DNA of 64,000 nt from Poriferisphaera corsica (GTDB lineage Bacteria > Planctomycetota > Phycisphaerae > Phycisphaerales > Phycisphaeraceae), in assembly GCF_007747445.1 (NCBI RefSeq), contig NZ_CP036425.1, forward strand, positions 2,712,175 through 2,776,174, read 5' to 3'. A model generated the notes under the pieces. The model was not told where the DNA came from, did not search any database, and saw only the letters and a list, made by a program, of their open reading frames with translations. Made by a program: the position numbers and the translations under genes. Of the stretch, positions 18,789 through 25,722 are shown piece by piece (the first letter of the stretch is position 1; each line of letters starts with the position of its first letter).

Positions 18789-19151
18789 TCACTCACCTCC
18801 CTCATGGGTGGAGAGTGTTTGCACAACATCTTCTGCCAAAGCAACACCCGGCTTGTCTTGTACCGATTTGTTGGTTTCGTATTCGTTCACGTAATCAACA
18901 GCTACTTTGTATGGGTCATTGGCGAAACTTCGCTGTCCGTGGGCAAAACCTATACTTGAGATTTCGTCGCTTGTCGCACCAGCCTCTGCTAATCTGTGAT
19001 TTAGCCAGCATCCTGCATTCCAAAGATTCACCATTACTGGCAAGCCAGATAAATGTTTACAATCTTTATTTTCTTTCATTGCTGCGAGTAGTTCGTTCTT
19101 ATGCAATTCAGTCCATTGCTTCGCTTCTTCGATTGTTCTTTTCTCACTCAT
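18789..19151 (-). CDS. Hypothetical phage early protein
   Basis: 120 residues beginning MSEKRTIEEAKQWTELHKNE, mostly helical. The chosen ATG has AAAGGTGATGA before it; a longer frame upstream lacks such a site. It ends in STHEGGE, whose codons contain GGGAGGTGAG, the ribosome-binding site of the next gene. No family recognised. Confidence 0.6.
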   Translation of the reverse strand: MSEKRTIEEAKQWTELHKNELLAAMKENKDCKHLSGLPVMVNLWNAGCWLNHRLAEAGATSDEISSIGFAHGQRSFANDPYKVAVDYVNEYETNKSVQDKPGVALAEDVVQTLSTHEGGE

Positions 19152-19241
19152 TTCATCACCTTTCTTATGTCGTTTTTGACAGTAAAGTGTCAATCTGTCG
19201 ATGTTTTGTTGTTTCCTCGTCACGTTGCGAGGATGTGTCGA

Positions 19242-19406
19242 TTAGGCTTCCCAACCCTTACAAATCCGTTTGGTTGGTGCGTTCTCAGGATCACGTTTAG
19301 CCAACATGCGAAACCATTTGTTGTACCCCCGTTTACGCCTTTTTCCCTCACCTCGTGGGCGGCAAATGATTCCCGCACCGTCAATCTTTTCTTTTGGAGT
19401 ACTCAT
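19242..19406 (-). CDS. Small basic phage protein
   Basis: 54 residues, very rich in Lys and Arg (PRGEGKRRKRGYNKWFRMLA), with two Cys. A good ribosome-binding site, GGAGATGAT, precedes the ATGAGTACTCC start. It fills an otherwise empty gap in the operon. The charge suggests nucleic-acid binding; no family recognised. Confidence 0.5.
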   Translation of the reverse strand: MSTPKEKIDGAGIICRPRGEGKRRKRGYNKWFRMLAKRDPENAPTKRICKGWEA

Positions 19407-19463
19407 ATCATCTCCTATCAATATCGTGTTAGTTAAGATTACAACTTTTTAATGGTAAAATAT

Positions 19464-19649
19464 TCACCGATTGTTTCTTCTCTTTCGCTCTTGCTTGTTT
19501 CTTCGCTTACGTCGATTCTCTTCCCACGCATCCTCAGTTCCGCTATTGGTTTTTACTTTGAACCTGCGTTTTCTCGTCATGAGGTTAGAAAACGCTCTGG
19601 CCTCCATAACCCGTCCCCTTTTGCGATCTCTGCCAATGGTTTTAGCCAT
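19464..19649 (-). CDS. Small basic phage protein
   Basis: 61 residues with extreme positive charge: MAKTIGRDRKRGRVMEARAF at the start and RRKRRNKQERKRRNNR at the end. The start overlaps the stop of the upstream gene (TGATG). Probably binds nucleic acid; no family recognised. The gene is in the same style as the 54-residue basic gene that follows, so the two may act together. Confidence 0.5.
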   Translation of the reverse strand: MAKTIGRDRKRGRVMEARAFSNLMTRKRRFKVKTNSGTEDAWEENRRKRRNKQERKRRNNR

Positions 19650-19945
19650 CACTCACCCCCTATCACAGAAAATAGCACTGAATCAATTTTCTCGATCGGG
19701 TGTTCCCCGCTAAATGTCACACCTGTACTTAACGAATCAATAATGTGAATTGCATCGATCAATTCCTTCCGGGCCATTACAAGCGTGTCGTACATTTCTG
19801 GAGCGGCTATTGCCATCTTTGCCCAATGGCTGTCGCGTGCGTATATCGTCGCTACATCTTTGTTTCGCTTGCTGTCTCGGATGCTGTACATGACGCTATC
19901 TGCCGGAGACATCCCTATGCTTGCTGTATACCTGCTCTTACTCAT
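19649..19945 (-). CDS. Hypothetical phage early protein
   Basis: 98 residues beginning MSKSRYTASIGMSPADSVMY. The chosen start overlaps the upstream stop by 8 bases and has GAGGAGGCAGGT in front. A longer frame upstream runs through the neighbouring gene and is not used. C-terminus FSVIGGE covers the ribosome-binding site of the next gene. No family recognised. Confidence 0.6.
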   Translation of the reverse strand: MSKSRYTASIGMSPADSVMYSIRDSKRNKDVATIYARDSHWAKMAIAAPEMYDTLVMARKELIDAIHIIDSLSTGVTFSGEHPIEKIDSVLFSVIGGE

Positions 19946-20216
19946 TACCTGCCTCCTCAGCTTTCCCGCCATGAACATGCTCGTAGAATGAAGCGCCACA
20001 CATAGGGCAGTAGTTGATACAAACACCACGTTTTGCATGATCGCCACTTCGTACGGCAACGAGAGTCCTGTCAACACAACCTTTGTTCACATCAATGATT
20101 TTTAGCAGCACAACTCCTTTTCGGTGGCTCTCCAGCTCTAAGATCGAGTCCATTCCCCAACATGGCAGTACCTTGCCATCTTCGATTTCGCACGTTGTTC
20201 GTTTTTCGTCATCCAT
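19938..20216 (-). CDS. Small zinc-ribbon phage protein
   Basis: 92 residues. CINYCPMCGASFYEH near the C-terminus has the CxxxCxxC form common in small phage proteins; a full zinc site may use Cys/His from the N-terminal half (TTCEIEDGKVLPCW). Ends with GKAEEAGNE, overlapping the next gene's start. Overlaps the upstream gene by 8 bases. Function unknown. Confidence 0.6.
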   Translation of the reverse strand: MDDEKRTTCEIEDGKVLPCWGMDSILELESHRKGVVLLKIIDVNKGCVDRTLVAVRSGDHAKRGVCINYCPMCGASFYEHVHGGKAEEAGNE

Positions 20217-20571
20217 TGCTTACCTCGCTCTCTCTGACCACTAACTGATATTCGTAAACGCCGCTAGCTATCCCCCGCCTACGGCTCACTTCATGCCCAC
20301 CAAATTTATCCTTCCTGAAATCTCTCAACCTCGCACTGATAGAAGCATCACTTCCATTCACACCCGCTTGCTTGATCTGATCGAACGTGCGCCACTCTCC
20401 ATCTTTCATCACCACCCACACGGCTTTAAGCTGCCCAGTTAATCTCACTCCATCTCGATCCACGTCATACGTCCTGCCATCAAATAGCGGGTATTCATTC
20501 CCATTCTTTGCTTTAACCCGTCGCGTACAGATCGGTTCTTCAACTGTCGCTAGCCTGCTGTTTCTTACCAC
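20209..20571 (-). CDS. Probable winged-helix phage protein
   Basis: 120 residues. QLKAVWVVMKDGEWRTFDQI followed by KQAGVNGSDASISARLRDFR is the pattern of a winged-helix domain with recognition helix in the SASISARLRDFR segment, as in many phage replication-associated proteins that follow DnaB. Ends in EYQLVV, a typical wing strand. It overlaps the dnaB stop by 7 bases. Role unknown. Confidence 0.6.
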   Translation of the reverse strand: MVRNSRLATVEEPICTRRVKAKNGNEYPLFDGRTYDVDRDGVRLTGQLKAVWVVMKDGEWRTFDQIKQAGVNGSDASISARLRDFRKDKFGGHEVSRRRGIASGVYEYQLVVRESEVSNG

Positions 20572-21998
20572 GGGCGACCTCCTTGCCTCTGTTGGTGATT
20601 TGTTGCCAAGTTGTTAAACCTTGTTGTTGAGCCATCAAAATGAAGCTTTACCGTCCCCGTTGGCCCGTTACGCTGTTTACAAATAATTAATTCTGCTGTG
20701 TTATCTGGGTCATAGCCTTCGTCCCCTCTGTGATAGTAATCTTCTCGGTGAAGCATCATCACCACATCTGCATCCTGTTCGATCGAACCTGATTCACGTA
20801 GATCGCTCATACGCGGCTTATGCCCCTCACGCCCTTCTGAACCACGGTTGAGTTGAGACAAGCAGATCACAGGTACATTTAGTTCGCGTGCCAATGCTTT
20901 AACACCTCGTGAAATTGCCGACACTTCTTCTTGCCTTGAGTTGTGACCCGGTGCCGTCATTAACTGCAGATAATCAATCATCACCAACTTGATCCCATGC
21001 CTTGCCTTTAAACGTCTGGCTTTACTTCTCATGCTTAAAAGTGTTAAGCCAGGCTCGTCATCGATATATATTGGGGCTTCCGAAATCTGCGCGGTAGCTT
21101 TTAGCAGGCTGTCGTAGTTATCATTTGAAAGTGTGTTTCGCCTGATCGCGTGACTGCACACGCCTGATTGTGATGAAAGCATACGTGTCGCTAATTGCCC
21201 TCGTCCCATCTCTAAACTAAATACAGCGCAAGGTGTTTTATCGGTTATACCAATGTTCTCGCACACGTTTATGGCAAACGCAGTTTTCCCCATCGATGGA
21301 CGAGCCGCTGCGATAATCATCTCGCCCGGTTGTAATCCATTGGTCATATCATCCAACTCGAAGTACCCAGTTTTTATACCTTGGTTTTCTAAGCCTCCTG
21401 ATGTGATACGGTCGTACTCACGCTGAATAACTTCAGAAACGCATTCAGTCGTTGTTACTGACTCATTAGATTCTGCAATTTTGTAAATACGAGATTCAGC
21501 GCGATCCAAAAGATTAATGTCGCCTTCATTGTTCGCGTATACATCTTCGATCGTTTGGTGCGATGCTTCGATGATGGCTCGATCAGTCGCCTTGGCCTTA
21601 ACAATCTCTGCGTAATACACTGCATTGACAGCACTGGGCACAGATTCGGCCAACTCCATCAGGTAATCCAACCCGCCCACACGTTCAAGCATCTCCGCAT
21701 CTACCAGCTTCTGATTGATCTGAACCATATCGATAGACTGGGTTTTGTCATAAAGTTCAATCAGTACTTTGAAAATAATTTGATGCGATTCTTTAAGGAA
21801 TTTCGCATGTGGTTCGGGGCTAAGCCGTTCAAGCACGTCACCACAAATACGATCATCTAAAATCATAGACCCTAAAACTGCGGCCTCAGCTTCAATCGCT
21901 TGCGGGAGCTTCCGTCCCAGTGGATCGTTCGTATTACGATTAGACCTTGCGTTATTAAAGCTTCGGTCTCTCTGATTGTCTTTTGTTGGTGCTATCAC
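20565..21998 (-). CDS. dnaB: Replicative DNA helicase DnaB
   Basis: 477 residues, full family length. Unwinds DNA ahead of the phage replication fork as a hexamer. The N-terminal domain starts LPQAIEAEAAVLGSMILDD; the RecA-like domain has the Walker A sequence ARPSMGKTAFA near residue 233 and Walker B LVMIDYLQLM near 344, followed by SLQLNRG-type and DLRESGSIEQDADVVMMLHR motifs. The start is GTG with GAGGCGATCA upstream; no better ATG is available. It belongs to the replication block with SSB, the DnaA-like protein and the initiator. The protein resembles host-type DnaB rather than a divergent phage helicase. Confidence 0.95.
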   Translation of the reverse strand: MIAPTKDNQRDRSFNNARSNRNTNDPLGRKLPQAIEAEAAVLGSMILDDRICGDVLERLSPEPHAKFLKESHQIIFKVLIELYDKTQSIDMVQINQKLVDAEMLERVGGLDYLMELAESVPSAVNAVYYAEIVKAKATDRAIIEASHQTIEDVYANNEGDINLLDRAESRIYKIAESNESVTTTECVSEVIQREYDRITSGGLENQGIKTGYFELDDMTNGLQPGEMIIAAARPSMGKTAFAINVCENIGITDKTPCAVFSLEMGRGQLATRMLSSQSGVCSHAIRRNTLSNDNYDSLLKATAQISEAPIYIDDEPGLTLLSMRSKARRLKARHGIKLVMIDYLQLMTAPGHNSRQEEVSAISRGVKALARELNVPVICLSQLNRGSEGREGHKPRMSDLRESGSIEQDADVVMMLHREDYYHRGDEGYDPDNTAELIICKQRNGPTGTVKLHFDGSTTRFNNLATNHQQRQGGRPW

Positions 21999-22016
21999 TG
22001 ATCGCCTCGTTTACGA

Positions 22017-22472
22017 CTAAAATGGGATATCATCGTCGTTTATTTTTACGTTTTCACTGCCTGTGTTGGAATGGTTGTTTGATGTTTGATTGCCATCGCA
22101 TCCATACCCGTTGCGGCCATTCCCATTACTGCCGTTACGACTACCCAAAAATTCAAATTTTTCCATGATAGTTTTGACCTTAGATCGGTTGTTACCGTTC
22201 TGGTCTTGCCACTGGTCAAGTTTCAAGCGGCCCTCGATAAAGATAGGGTTCCCTTTAGCAAAATACTGATTGACAACTTCTGCTGCTTTACCAAAGCCTT
22301 CAACATCAATAAAGGTCGTTTCTTCCTGCTTCTCATTCGTGTTTTTGTTGTACCAAGTGCGATTGATCGCCATCCCAAAATTTACAACTGGGACATTGTT
22401 ATTGGGTAGGTATCGCAATTCTGGATCACGGGTTATGTTTCCCATCAAAAATACTTTGTTGAGATTTGGCAT
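22017..22472 (-). CDS. ssb: Single-stranded DNA-binding protein
   Basis: 151 residues. Coats single-stranded DNA during replication and recombination. The OB-fold region runs from MPNLNKVFLMGNITRDPELR to about residue 108, followed by a Gly/Asn-rich linker and the acidic tip DDDIPF at 146-151, which recruits partner proteins. It lies between the DnaA-like gene and dnaB, 18 bases from the latter, and would also serve the RecT annealase upstream. Confidence 0.95.
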   Translation of the reverse strand: MPNLNKVFLMGNITRDPELRYLPNNNVPVVNFGMAINRTWYNKNTNEKQEETTFIDVEGFGKAAEVVNQYFAKGNPIFIEGRLKLDQWQDQNGNNRSKVKTIMEKFEFLGSRNGSNGNGRNGYGCDGNQTSNNHSNTGSENVKINDDDIPF

Positions 22473-22475
22473 TGT

Positions 22476-22817
22476 TTAATCCCTTTCACTTGTTGATTTA
22501 CAAACATTTCTCTTGTGTGCGTAGCCGAGAACACTTCTGACATGCTTTGTACATTTAGCATTGATCACAGGCATCTTCCTATCTCTTAAGTTGTGCCTGA
22601 TCAGGTGAATGTCATCTCGACCAATATTAATTTTTGCATCCTTGGGCGCGTATCCGAAAGCCTCGGTCATCAGCCAATACAGCGTAGTCGTTGCAATACG
22701 GACATCATCTCGCCTGTGTACCAAGCTGTCTGGCGACCGGAAGCATCGCGTAGGCAATGCAAACCAATCTGCTACTGCAGCCTTTAGTAGATATGGTGAT
22801 GGCCTCTTAGCTCTCAT
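22476..22817 (-). CDS. DnaA domain-IV-like DNA-binding protein
   Basis: 113 residues. LKAAVADWFALPTRCFRSPD followed by RRDDVRIATTTLYWLMTEAF and INIGRDDIHLIRHNL follows the layout of the DNA-binding domain IV of the replication initiator DnaA: helix, basic loop, Arg-rich helix, then the GRDHSTV-type signature, here GRDDIHL. No ATPase domain is present. It may bind DnaA-box-like sites at the phage or host origin. I chose the ATG that overlaps the end of the upstream initiator gene by 11 bases. The similarity is by eye, so moderate. Confidence 0.5.
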   Translation of the reverse strand: MRAKRPSPYLLKAAVADWFALPTRCFRSPDSLVHRRDDVRIATTTLYWLMTEAFGYAPKDAKINIGRDDIHLIRHNLRDRKMPVINAKCTKHVRSVLGYAHKRNVCKSTSERD

Positions 22818-23192
22818 GACCGCCCCCATACCTAAACTTTACATTCGAAAATTCTTCTGCATAAACGTACTGACCATTGATATTCACTCGTTTATTATTA
22901 GATTTATGATCAGCATCACGACAATCTATAACTTCCGAAGGCGTTTCAATGAATTGCACGTAACCGGCCTCGCACGCATCTCTAAGCTCCTTCGGGCTTG
23001 GCTGGCGGTTTGCCTCTTTCCCCTCGCTGCGAACGCCTCACAAGCAATCCTTGCGGCGATCCGATGCCTTCTCCCATCGTCATCCACAGGCGCAGTACAC
23101 CATCCTCGCTCATCTGATCGATAGGCAGCTTGGAGAAAACCGTTTGATCCAGACCCAACCTCAACAACAAACCACAAACATCATCACCATTC

Positions 23193-23250
23193 ATACATGT
23201 ATGATGTTGTATGTTATTATTTTTTATGTTTTGATATGTTATGTTGTGCT
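23193..23250. other. AT-rich segment beside iterons, candidate unwinding element
   Basis: A strongly AT-rich run containing ATTATTTTTTATGTTTTGATATG, directly next to the 9-base repeats inside the initiator gene. Iterons followed by an AT-rich stretch is the layout of the lambda origin inside gene O. Role inferred from layout only. Confidence 0.4.
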
Positions 23251-23259
23251 TGGAATTTT

Positions 23260-23313
23260 TTGGATTGTTTGGATTCTTTGGAATCTCTGGATTCCTTGGA
23301 TTGTTTGGATTCG
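23260..23313 (+). repeat. Six tandem 9-base repeats (candidate origin iterons)
   Basis: Six head-to-tail copies of a 9-base unit: TTGGATTGT, TTGGATTCT, TTGGAATCT, CTGGATTCC, TTGGATTGT, TTGGATTCG. A seventh weaker copy may sit just before. On the minus strand they encode Ser-Lys-Gln/Glu triplets within the initiator gene. Likely binding sites for the initiator. Confidence 0.6.
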
Positions 23314-23792
23314 CCACCACCAAGTGTTTTCCAGTGCCTGTTATATTCGTCCCATGCGAAACGATCGGTAGGCGGATGGGGAAACCCTTTGCGTGGGCCT
23401 TTGCCGTTAGCATGTGTCAGTGGTGGAGCTTGCAGGAATGCGCCTAGCTGCTCACCATCAACTTCATACCTTGCGATCAAACTTACTTTTTCTAGCTCAT
23501 TAAGCATCTCAACAACCCGCTCCATGCAGAGCGTTTTGTTCGCCATGCGGCGTATTGCTGCCTTGATAAGCACCTCATCAGGCTTTGCAGGAAAGATGTG
23601 GTAGTCATCAGCGATTAGCCAAAGCCGTGTCAGGAGCGCTTCAGCTTCCATGCAGACGCTGTTTACACGCTCTCCTGTCACGTAACCATCCCGAAAGATC
23701 GGCTTGTAAGGGCCGTATCTTGTGATTTTCGTCTTTGGTCATTGTTTTGCTCATCTCGTCCTCATCTGATCGGGTTAGGTTTAGTTTGAAAC

Positions 23793-23820
23793 TGTTGCGT
23801 TACCGCTTGATAACGCAACA
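23793..23820. other. Perfect 10-base-pair hairpin
   Basis: TGTTGCGTTA, an 8-base spacer, then TAACGCAACA: a perfect inverted repeat between the 57-residue gene and the initiator. No run of T follows on either strand, so it is more likely a regulatory or processing structure than a standard terminator. Confidence 0.5.
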
Positions 23821-23843
23821 GGAAGGGAGGAAAGGAGCTTGCA

Positions 23844-24017
23844 TCAGTGATCGTCCTTCAGTTCTTTTCTGGCTTCTCTGCGAAGCTTCTTAGCGTTCGT
23901 TGTCGTTTTGGCGTGTTTGGGTAAGTTGCTGTTGTACTTGTCGTATTCTCGATCGAGTGCGTCCAGCATGGGGCTGTGATCGTTTGATTGTTTAAGTTGT
24001 GCTTCAATACTTTTCAT
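23844..24017 (-). CDS. Small charged phage protein
   Basis: 57 residues: MKSIEAQLKQSNDHSPMLDA, then a basic middle and the tail KKLRREARKELKDDH. Good ribosome-binding site AGAGGAG nine bases before the ATG. It sits between tRNA-Trp and the initiator and is intact although neighbours on both sides are frameshifted. Probably helical; no family recognised. Confidence 0.55.
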   Translation of the reverse strand: MKSIEAQLKQSNDHSPMLDALDREYDKYNSNLPKHAKTTTNAKKLRREARKELKDDH

Positions 24018-24041
24018 CGTGACTCCTCTTAAGTTGCTTAA

Positions 24042-24114
24042 CAGAAGGGACAGGACTCGAACCTGCGACCGGCGAATTTGGAATTCGCTGCTCTACCAAC
24101 TGAGCTACCCTTCT
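24042..24114 (-). tRNA. trnW: tRNA-Trp (anticodon CCA)
   Basis: A complete 73-base cloverleaf: acceptor AGAAGGG/CCCTTCT with discriminator G, D arm GCTC...GAGC, anticodon loop TTCCAAA (CCA), T arm GCAGG-TTCGAGT-CCTGT with one imperfect pair. CCA is not encoded. It is transcribed with the early operon. Phage-borne tRNAs usually supplement or replace host tRNAs. Confidence 0.9.
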
Positions 24115-24116
24115 AT

Positions 24117-24137
24117 CTGCCAGTAACGCACTGGCAG
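24117..24137. other. Hairpin between tRNA-Trp and a tRNA-like element
   Basis: CTGCCAGT, 5-base loop, ACTGGCAG: a perfect 8-base-pair stem immediately upstream of tRNA-Trp. Perhaps an RNA-processing spacer. Confidence 0.45.
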
Positions 24138-24164
24138 GGTTCTGAAAATACTCAATCCTTTGAA

Positions 24165-24204
24165 TCCCACCGGCAAGGACTCGAACCTGCACACCTTGGT
24201 AAAA
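24165..24204 (-). other. tRNA-like 3' half (T arm and acceptor strand)
   Basis: On the minus strand GCAGG-TTCGAGT-CCTTGC-CGGTGGG has the form of a T arm followed by an acceptor 3' strand, with one extra T in the T stem. No matching D arm or anticodon arm could be built upstream. Either a tRNA relic or a tRNA damaged by the base insertions seen across this region. Confidence 0.35.
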
Positions 24205-24294
24205 TCAAGTATTTTTTGCATCAATCGCATGTTCCCTCGCTCGGTTTACCAGCCCGCTCGGTTTATCTACGATGTGTTTGCGGTGACTGCCTGT

Positions 24295-24608
24295 TCACAC
24301 GGTGGGTAATGATTTAGTCTTGTTGCTCTTTCCTGAAAACATTCGGGGCAGAGAGGCACGCCTTCGATGTCGTGGTCACAAACATGTGTCGCAAAAGAGG
24401 GGTATTGCATGCCTCACATTTCGTTGGGTTTTACTTCTCCACAATCGAAGCATTCTTTGTCTGTAGCTTGCCCCACCTCTCTCGCCTTCATCATTGCATC
24501 AGCGAGTTTGAATGAGTCGCTACTTAACCCGTCTTTGCAAGACCTCATATCACTTAACGTCTTTGCATCAATTCTTTTGAATAAGACTTTGCATTGCCGC
24601 CATTGCAT
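24295..24608 (-). pseudogene. Zinc-finger phage protein, frameshifted
   Basis: Removing one base from three short runs (AAA near 24,417, TTTT near 24,397, TTT near 24,384) gives one protein of about 100 residues. It starts MQWRQCKVLFKRIDAKTLSD, and its C-terminal half becomes dense in paired cysteines: CFDCGEVKPNECEAC, CDTCCDHDIEG and LCPECFQ. Such a cluster would bind two or more zinc ions. In the sequence as given it stops after 64 residues. No family recognised. Confidence 0.45.
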
Positions 24609-24614
24609 ACATGT

Positions 24615-24759
24615 CTAGAAGAGTAATCTGAAACCGGGAGGCGATTGGCGCAAATCTTCAAGTTGCTGGGTCAGTTCTTCTGCCAACTTTTCAGCCGATT
24701 GCGCACACTTCCTATATCTGATTGCCTCAAGCGAACTGGCACCACCTTCTCATGCTCAT
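24615..24759 (-). pseudogene. Small helical protein fragment, frameshifted
   Basis: The end of an open frame reads YRKCAQSAEKLAEELTQQLE and stops at TAG after FRLLF. The natural start seems to be the ATG at 24,759 (MSMRRW) in another frame, so one base too many lies between. Likely a small coiled-coil protein of about 45 residues. Confidence 0.35.
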
Positions 24760-24767
24760 CGTTCGGA

Positions 24768-24944
24768 TCAAAACGTAAGCGCCGTGAATGGTGTTGAACC
24801 TGTCGTTCCATCTTCAAACTCGATTGCTACAAAGGCCGTAACTGTCCTTGCTCAGGACCGAACCTTTACCGTCTGCCCATGCTTCGCATCGTTGTTCATG
24901 CCCTTCTGCGGCGTGAATAGTGCTTTTCTTCCTATCAAGCTCAT
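24768..24944 (-). pseudogene. Small hypothetical protein interrupted by a stop
   Basis: MSLIGRKALFTPQKGMNND runs for 30 codons to a TGA, and the same frame continues with coding character (ARTVTAFVAIEFEDGTTGS) to a second TGA. The interruption could be a nonsense change or a pair of indels. The second half looks like a small beta-rich domain. Function unknown. Confidence 0.35.
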
Positions 24945-25005
24945 CGGCTCTATCCCTTTCATTAAAATTCCCTGAGCGAGCGTTACACTGGCTCAGAGGT
25001 AGTTG

Positions 25006-25231
25006 TTATTCTGTTAAACCATGCTTAGCGTTGAGGTACGCTATCTGTGCGTTAATGCTTGCAATCACAAATTCAGGTAACTCAGGCAATGTTGGTTTTG
25101 CTCAAACACACCAAGCTTTTTTAAAATGCTCCTCATCATGCTCCGTCAATGTCATGGTTACTTTTTGTGCGTAGCCGCCCCGCATCCTTGCCTTTTTCTA
25201 TTCGCTCAGAGTGGTATTCTGATTTTGGCAT
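25006..25231 (-). pseudogene. Small hypothetical protein, multiply frameshifted
   Basis: Starts MPKSEYHSERIEKGKDAG after CAAAGGAAAACGAA. Dropping one G from GGGG near 25,178 restores GYAQKVTMTLTEHDEEHFKK; further single-base losses link this to PELPEFVIASINAQIAYLNA and a stop. The reconstructed protein has about 73 residues. Family unknown; the number of corrections makes the detail uncertain. Confidence 0.35.
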
Positions 25232-25379
25232 TTCGTTTTCCTTTGTAATATTTCGTTCATCCAATCCCCTCCCCCCGCCTCTCAGCGAAGGAGCAGAGCC
25301 TTGCGGCATTTAGTTATTTGCTGGAAGAACAAATAGTTGAATGCTTATGTATGTCGTACGGTGCATCCAAAACCGTTTA

Positions 25380-25626
25380 TCAGTCATTTACCGTGTAGTC
25401 ATGATCCGACCCTTTCGATTCGTGGTGTGTACTTGCGGTAGTCTGGCACAATGCCAGCTTTCTACCGTTCGGGGTTCGCCCCCTCCCTCTCAGACCCCAC
25501 TTCTTTCTGTACCGTCTAAACGGCCATGAACGGTTAACGGTGTGTTTTGCGATCATTGTGTAAACGAATCTAAGAGGGAGGAACACGATGAAGTACATCA
25601 AAACAAATGAAGATGAGTACTGCCAT
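25380..25626 (-). pseudogene. Small membrane protein, one frameshift
   Basis: A strong ribosome-binding site (AAAGGAG) precedes ATGGCAGTACTC. Removing one T from TTTT near 25,603 joins MAVLIFICL to MYFIVFLPLRFVYTMIAKHT and a basic tail ending DYTVND. This gives one N-terminal membrane span and a cytoplasmic basic region, about 81 residues. No family recognised. Confidence 0.4.
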
Positions 25627-25722
25627 CACGATCTCCTTTCTAAACCCGCTCATCACTTCTCAGTGACAAGCAGCGAATTATTACGCCGCCTCCCGTTGAT
25701 GGTGGGAGCTGGCCATTAACAT

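Larger units (their letters stand above)
22807..23754 (-). pseudogene. Phage replication initiator, broken by three +1 frameshifts
   Basis: Three frames joined end to end give one protein of about 315 residues. It starts MSKTMTKDE, continues TRYGPYKPIFRDGYVTGERV, then a winged-helix-like part MEAEALLTRLWLIADDYHIF, a repeat-coded Ser/Lys stretch, and a C-terminal part ending in FRYGGGHES. Each join is restored by removing one base from a run: AAAA near 23,735, AAAAAA near 23,262 and GGGG near 23,020. The N-terminal layout is that of phage replisome organiser/O-type initiators. It precedes the DnaA-like gene, ssb and dnaB, and an iteron array lies inside it. The breaks may be sequencing errors, in which case the gene is intact. 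Confidence 0.6.

Noticed and set aside
24300-24306. CCCACCG as the 5' acceptor strand matching the tRNA-like 3' half
   Set aside because: The bases are coding in the zinc-finger gene, the distance (about 137 bases) is too long, and no anticodon arm could be formed between.
25588-25719. A + strand 43-codon frame (MKYIKTNEDEYCHH) with a good ribosome-binding site GGGAGG
   Set aside because: It lies opposite a leftward small membrane gene with its own strong start and coding character, and all neighbours run leftwards. Kept only as a doubtful alternative.
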